From assembly GCF_918797505.1 (NCBI RefSeq), contig NC_092800.1, positions 682,001 to 746,000 of the forward strand: DNA of 64,000 bases. The letters are read 5' to 3'. This DNA comes from Bemisia tabaci. Its lineage: Eukaryota > Arthropoda > Insecta > Hemiptera > Aleyrodidae. The number at the start of each line of letters is the position of its first letter. The first letter of the stretch is position 1. Positions 61,201-64,000 of this stretch are shown here, piece by piece. The translations under genes were made by a program, and so were the position numbers. The notes below the pieces were generated by a model that did no database searches, had not been told where the DNA came from, and was given only the letters and a program-made list of their open reading frames with translations.

Positions 61201-62508
61201 TTAGAATGTAAAATAGTAAAATAAATGAGAGGAACGTACATATTTGTTTACCTTCCGCATAGACTCTTCTAGGCTTTCAGTAAGTGCACCGGTAGGTGAG
61301 AGAAATGAACTTGAAGTATTTGTGGCCACAGAGACGGCTGATGAGTCTGAGTTGAGTTGGCTAGAGATCTGGTTGGTCACTTTACGGGCAAACGTTTGGA
61401 TCATGGCGCCAGCTGCAGCTAACGGAGCTCCGTCTTTATCAATTTCGACACGGGTTGATTGACCCTTGATCTCAGCTAATTCTGCCTCAAGGGCTTCATT
61501 CTTTCGCGTTAAAAGAGTCGACTCATCGATTGTTTCTGGAAATAAAAGGGCAATAATCTTCAAATGGATGATTGTTCAAAACTTTTTTTAAAATATTCAT
61601 AAATTGAATATGTCTACTTTATCCGGTAAAATAAATTGCATACCAGTTTTGTTCCATCCTCGATCTCTTCTTTGAATGTATTTTTGTTTCATATATCATT
61701 AGCATTTAGGACCGGGAGAGATCAGACTTCAGCTTAAATTACGTAAATAGGGACTCCACTAGTATCTACCAGAAAAATAACCATAGTTTCTGGCTGCCGC
61801 CCTGTTGGGACATTCTATGGATCATTCCTCAGAGAAAAGGAAGAAAAGTTTCGGACAAAAAGCTTATTCACAGGTTCTCTTTAATTTTTGCATGCTTTCC
61901 AAATGCACTAAACAGGATAGTAGAAGAGTGTTGAGTCCACACCATTTTGCAAGGAAATGAAAAATAAGAAATCCAAAAATTAACATTAGGCTCATGAGAT
62001 GAACTCTAATGAGTTTCAGTACAAGTTTGAGGGAAAAAAAAGTTCAGCTCAGGCAGATCCTACCATCCTATTACAGTATTCAGAACACATTTTTAGGGTT
62101 TTTTTCTTAAACACTAAACTCAGTCTAGTGCATTTAAATATATAGGTGTAGAACAAGGGGGGGGGGGGGGGGACCGCTTCTATATGTTTTCTGATCTATT
62201 GTACAGGCTCATGTCTCTGCAAAAAACTGAACATGTATGATTGGACTACCAACCACCATGAGCTATAAACAACAAACTTCCGAGTAGAATTTTAGCCCTT
62301 ACGCTTGAGTATACATGAAAAGACATACCATTTACTATTTGCTGAAGCGATGAAATTTCATCCTGATATGTGCGCTTTTGAGACTCAAGGCTTTCAGTCT
62401 CTAAACTGACAGCTGTTAATTGACTCTTCGTCTCGTCAAGTTCTGTCTGAAGTCTTTTGATTTCTTCCTTCAGCTGCTCTTGCTCAGCTGCCTGTTTCTT
62501 CAGCTCCT
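49121..62508 (-). CDS. RABEP1: Rabaptin (Rab GTPase-binding effector) with C-terminal FYVE finger (partial, 15 exons; N terminus past right edge)
   Basis: Endosomal coiled-coil protein; family members bind Rab5-GTP through the C-terminal coil and act with the exchange factor Rabex-5 in early-endosome fusion. Exons, 5' to 3': 62508-62329, 61535-61252, 60672-60511, 59564-59511, 59096-59051, 57723-57643, 56490-56431, 56278-56070, 54394-54249, 53634-53541, 52732-52545, 52091-51956, 50688-50536, 50041-49967, 49285-49121 (2033 nt, 676 residues and TAA). All joins keep frame. Diagnostic stretches: LLVPLEEEIELLKDKL, CNMCENYEAQL, GKHSKRSSELQ, INLPDVVP, ERTQKDFVQLSQSLQQELEK (Rab5-binding coil in rabaptin-5). 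The end is a FYVE zinc finger with eight Cys/His ligands, which human rabaptin-5 lacks. The first exon seen starts with a split codon, so at least one upstream exon is outside the window. Confidence 0.95.
49967..50041 (-). CDS. RABEP1: Rabaptin FYVE finger, first half
   Basis: 25 codons, phase 0-0. VRWEHDEDVDECHNCKAPFS with the WxxD motif and the first Cys pair, then VTKRR. Confidence 0.95.
50536..50688 (-). CDS. RABEP1: Rabaptin Rab5-binding coil exon
   Basis: 51 codons, phase 0-0. ERTQKDFVQLSQSLQQELEK aligns with the QRDFVKLSQTLQVQLE segment of human rabaptin-5, which contacts Rab5. Confidence 0.97.
51018..51642. mobile_element. Family T inverted-repeat element (rabaptin intron)
   Basis: Left gagtctgttgctagcaagag, atacagcc and right ggctgtatctcttgcgagca ... 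attggactc, about 40 bp inverse ends around 540 bp without ORF. Confidence 0.82.
51956..52091 (-). CDS. RABEP1: Rabaptin coiled-coil exon
   Basis: 136 nt, ends AGG|GTATGT. SNLHRAESEKQQLSAQLKEL then EARVISLQQETDDLKLEYDK. Confidence 0.93.
52545..52732 (-). CDS. RABEP1: Rabaptin coiled-coil exon, C-terminal coil start
   Basis: 188 nt. ELQEMLLRRLDDLIAAKVGQ and MVENLRYEANMLREQLESAQ; acceptor TTCTTAAG, donor GTAAGC. Confidence 0.94.
53541..53634 (-). CDS. RABEP1: Rabaptin exon with GKHSKRSS and INLPDVVP
   Basis: 94 nt. LQRENENLVGKHSKRSSELQ and MINLPDVVP are the signature before the Rab5-binding region. Donor GTAAGT. Confidence 0.97.
54249..54394 (-). CDS. RABEP1: Rabaptin coiled-coil exon
   Basis: 146 nt. 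IQELQKKVEEADKSLKELKH through SKLDEERRQTEARLN; acceptor AATCCAG, donor GTAAGA. Confidence 0.93.
54664..54828. mobile_element. Family H fold-back element, copy 3 (rabaptin intron)
   Basis: attacattttgcaataagg, aaccactatct and inverse agatagtggttcc-type arm tagtggttccttattgg, aaaatgtaatgc. Clearest palindrome of the family. Confidence 0.82.
54991..55540. mobile_element. Family P element, copy 2 (rabaptin intron)
   Basis: gaccagacgaggcacgaatt at left and gcaccttgtctagaattcc at right, with the internal order of the 29608 copy (ttgaatatactgctcac, caggcttctcgataagtaa). More diverged. Confidence 0.75.
55751..56025. mobile_element. Family D element, copy 3 (rabaptin intron)
   Basis: gggatgcagaaagttcttag at left and agaagtttttgcacccctg at right, with ccggtcgcgtggtcc near the right end as in the other copies. 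Confidence 0.7.
56070..56278 (-). CDS. RABEP1: Rabaptin exon with CNMCENYE motif
   Basis: 209 nt. VCNMCENYEAQL aligns with the CDMCSNYEKQL segment of human rabaptin-5, then a long charged coil (ERSRDLEKQL, EEKWNEKKEEHKLQ). Confidence 0.95.
56431..56490 (-). CDS. RABEP1: Rabaptin small exon (60 nt, phase 1-1)
   Basis: SQNENMKKLESSPKIIAKI; acceptor CTCTAG, donor GTGAGT. Skippable in frame. Confidence 0.8.
56898..57147 (+). mobile_element. Family A MITE, copy 16 (only copy in the right half)
   Basis: TTGCTAAGGAAAAACGCCG then GAACATTCGAGGG; right end TTCCTCAGCACGGCAG. The first five bases of the left end are changed. In the rabaptin intron between 56490 and 57643. Confidence 0.88.
57643..57723 (-). 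CDS. RABEP1: Rabaptin small exon (81 nt, phase 1-1)
   Basis: PHPLFKTVAVLTNTVKTLNF then LLESES; acceptor TTTTTCAG, donor GTGAGG. Skippable in frame. A family A element lies in the next intron. Confidence 0.78.
57724..59050. other. Rabaptin intron, nothing recognised
   Basis: AT-rich intronic sequence. A 90-codon frame on the minus strand at 57885-58154 has no splice-compatible boundaries or known motif. Confidence 0.5.
59051..59096 (-). CDS. RABEP1: Rabaptin small exon (46 nt)
   Basis: NSTNSTDSLLSMNHT, phase 0 in and phase 1 out, acceptor TTTTACAG, donor GTAAGT. Ser/Thr/Asn-rich linker. Confidence 0.78.
59511..59564 (-). CDS. RABEP1: Rabaptin small exon (18 codons, phase 0-0)
   Basis: GISSDAIETTTPIVHDLT, acceptor TCTCTAG, donor GTGAGT. 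Linker region, poorly conserved; support is from splice sites and phase. Skippable without a frameshift. Confidence 0.78.
60038..60142. repeat. Fold-back repeat in rabaptin intron
   Basis: gtccaattatcttgattatt ... ggctgat against atcagcttaaaatcaagat ... aattggac; about 28-bp imperfect stem. Confidence 0.7.
60511..60672 (-). CDS. RABEP1: Rabaptin exon, conserved N-terminal coil
   Basis: 54 codons, phase 0-0. AKEDSEVLRSLLVPLEEEIE and LLKDKLREMDQEVNKYKSEL correspond to the AQEDAEKLRS region of human rabaptin-5. Confidence 0.95.
61252..61535 (-). CDS. RABEP1: Rabaptin exon, residues about 60-154 of the fragment
   Basis: 284 nt. Coil KNEALEAELAEIKGQ, then a low-charge Ser/Ala/Thr-rich stretch (SSAVSVATNTSSSFLSPTG) and ESLEESMRK. 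Donor GTAAAC is non-consensus at position 6 but the phase fits. Confidence 0.9.
61914..62074. mobile_element. Family K fold-back element, copy 3 (rabaptin intron)
   Basis: aggatagtagaagagtgttg ... agtccac at left, gcagatcctaccatcctatt at right; shares outer ends with the copy at 36605. Confidence 0.65.
62329..62508 (-). CDS. RABEP1: Rabaptin first exon in window
   Basis: 180 nt, phase 1 in, phase 1 out, acceptor TGTTTGCAG, donor GTATGT. Coiled coil rich in E, K, Q (ELKKQAAEQEQLKEEIKRLQ). Confidence 0.9.
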
Positions 62509-62989
62509 CTGCAAACAAAAATATGAGTTGAATGAAAGGTTTAACTTCACTTCTAAAGAAAACAAACAGCTGCTATTAAAAAAAGGTAAAAAATACGACC
62601 TCTCAGCTACTCATCTAATTAATAATACTCAAGTAAGTAATGTTCAAAACGGCAAGAGGTTTGAAAGCCGATTGGCTTTTACTTTCGAAAAATGCCAATA
62701 ATCAAAAGTAGAAGTTATATAACAGAAAAATCAAAATAAAACAGCAAAGTACTAAAGTAATAATAAAAATGAATGGTGCAATAGAAAGTGGCAACATTAA
62801 GCAAACATCACATAAAATAAAACCTTATGTTTTTGAATATATACAAGACAATCACTGATTCTTCCAATTCGATTAACATAAGTACTAACAAGATATGATG
62901 TTGGTTGTCACAATTTTCATTCAATTATTGAAAAATGTAAGACAATTTTTTGGGGAAAAAAGCCTGTCTTTCACGTTTTAAATTGTAAC
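62509..62989. other. Rabaptin intron, nothing recognised
   Basis: AT-rich; no donor-linked coding exon found that would join in phase 1 to the exon at 62508. Confidence 0.55.
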
Positions 62990-62992
62990 CGG

Positions 62993-63262
62993 AATCTGTG
63001 GAAAGGGATCTTTTCCTTCGGAAGAAATATTTCCTAACTTTTTTTCAAAAACTTAAACCACCGGAAGCTGTTTTAAAATTTCTCCATGACCTCAGAATTT
63101 TTGACTTGGAACTTCAGGACTCGCATCTCCTTCAATTTTTGAGCTTTCAGCGTCAAACTGATGCCAAAATTCCCAGATTTTCTTCCTCCGAGCATTTAAA
63201 AAAAGTTAGGAAAATTATTCTTCAAGAGAGTAAGACCCCTTTTCACAGATCCGATCACAAGT
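62993..63262. mobile_element. Family Q element, copy 3
   Basis: aatctgtggaaagggatctt at left and ccccttttcacagatccgat at right: inverse ends of about 18 bp. Best preserved copy of the family. Confidence 0.75.
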
Positions 63263-64000
63263 ATCAACAGAGTTTCTCAACTTGGAAAAGTTACCTGCTT
63301 TTTTAAGAAATACCCTTTACATGTATAAAACACATCCATGAAATAAGAGAGACAGAACTTGAACAAAAATTCTTTCTCATGAGTGTATGCACCAAAATAG
63401 AAACGTAGGTAAATTTTTTTTTGGAAAGCTTTGAAACAAAAGATGCCCTTGTAATAAATGATTGGTGCTTCATGCTATCAACATACGTGCAAAAACAAAA
63501 CATGGAATAAATACTGTACAGGGAAGTTGGGAAGGTAAGAAATATTAAACGAAATCAGTTGAAACAAAAACCGAGTACTTAAATGTAATATGAGCTGATC
63601 AAAAACATGAACGGTACCAAGACTTTTGTTAGATTTACAATGAAAATTTTACTGGGAAAGAATTAAAAGTACAGAAGAAATAATTTTTCTATTTCTGAAA
63701 AATTATTCATTTAAAATTGCAAGATATAATACTCAAATAAATAAGGCTTGAATAAATTATTGGGAGATCTCCACACTACTGAGCTGGGTAGGGGAGTTCC
63801 AACTCCAACTGAAAGTAAAAGTGAAAGCTTGCTATCAGTTGGGACACAGCACAGTAATTACGAGTGCACTGGCTGTCTTATCTGGTTTGAGGTTTTCCAC
63901 TTTGGTTTCAACATACGTTTTCAATTCTTCTACTCAACTTTTTGGACTATGTTCTGAGGTAAGAGAATGAACATTTTTAGTTTGTTATCTCATTCATATT
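63263..64000. other. Presumed rabaptin intron or 5' region, nothing recognised
   Basis: No exon with rabaptin-like coil or start was found up to the right edge; the N-terminal exons are probably outside. Confidence 0.5.

Noticed and set aside
1..64000. tRNA, rRNA, CRISPR array or bacterial operon
   Set aside because: No cloverleaf-type sequence, rRNA signature, or regular spacer array seen; the only regular array is the 90-bp minisatellite without spacers.

Overview
This is nuclear DNA of an arthropod, very probably a hemipteran insect; from memory several repeat ends resemble those of the whitefly Bemisia tabaci, but I could not check this. The reasons are AT-rich sequence, small exons with GT-AG introns, animal genes (class V myosin, RNA polymerase II subunit RPB11, rabaptin) and a very heavy load of short inverted-repeat DNA elements. 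There are no bacterial operons, rRNA, tRNA or CRISPR arrays.

Three protein genes are supported. (1) Class V myosin, minus strand, 58-23294: eight coding exons for the first 434 residues of the motor, with exon 1 lying 17.3 kb upstream of exon 2; the rest of the gene is beyond the left edge. (2) RPB11 (POLR2J), plus strand, 39725-42757: four exons, complete, 118 residues. (3) Rabaptin (RABEP1-like), minus strand, 49121-62508: fifteen exons giving the C-terminal 676 residues and ending in a FYVE zinc finger; the N-terminal exons lie beyond the right edge. All exon joins were checked by hand for reading frame and splice sites. Myosin V carries cargo along actin, rabaptin is a Rab5 effector on early endosomes and RPB11 is core transcription machinery; they share no operon-like logic and are simply neighbours. 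Myosin V and RPB11 are divergent, RPB11 and rabaptin convergent.

The rest is mostly transposable-element debris. The left half (about 6-34 kb: myosin intron 1 and its upstream flank) is packed with fold-back elements, above all about 16 copies of a 250-bp palindromic element (family A) with variable 4-bp target duplications. Also present are a 444-bp almost perfect palindrome flanked by TTAA (15379-15822), a 666-bp hAT-like element with an exact 8-bp target duplication (17833-18498), a second hAT-like element (22182-22345), nested fold-backs, and a nine-copy 90-bp minisatellite (about 26891-27690) that keeps two reading frames open. The right half (34-64 kb) has only one family A copy but several other small inverted-repeat families, mostly inside rabaptin introns.

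The most interesting points are the unusual N-terminal extension of the myosin, the long TTAA palindrome inside its first intron, the family A element with its 4-bp target sites, and the amplification of one arm of a fold-back element into a coding-compatible minisatellite.
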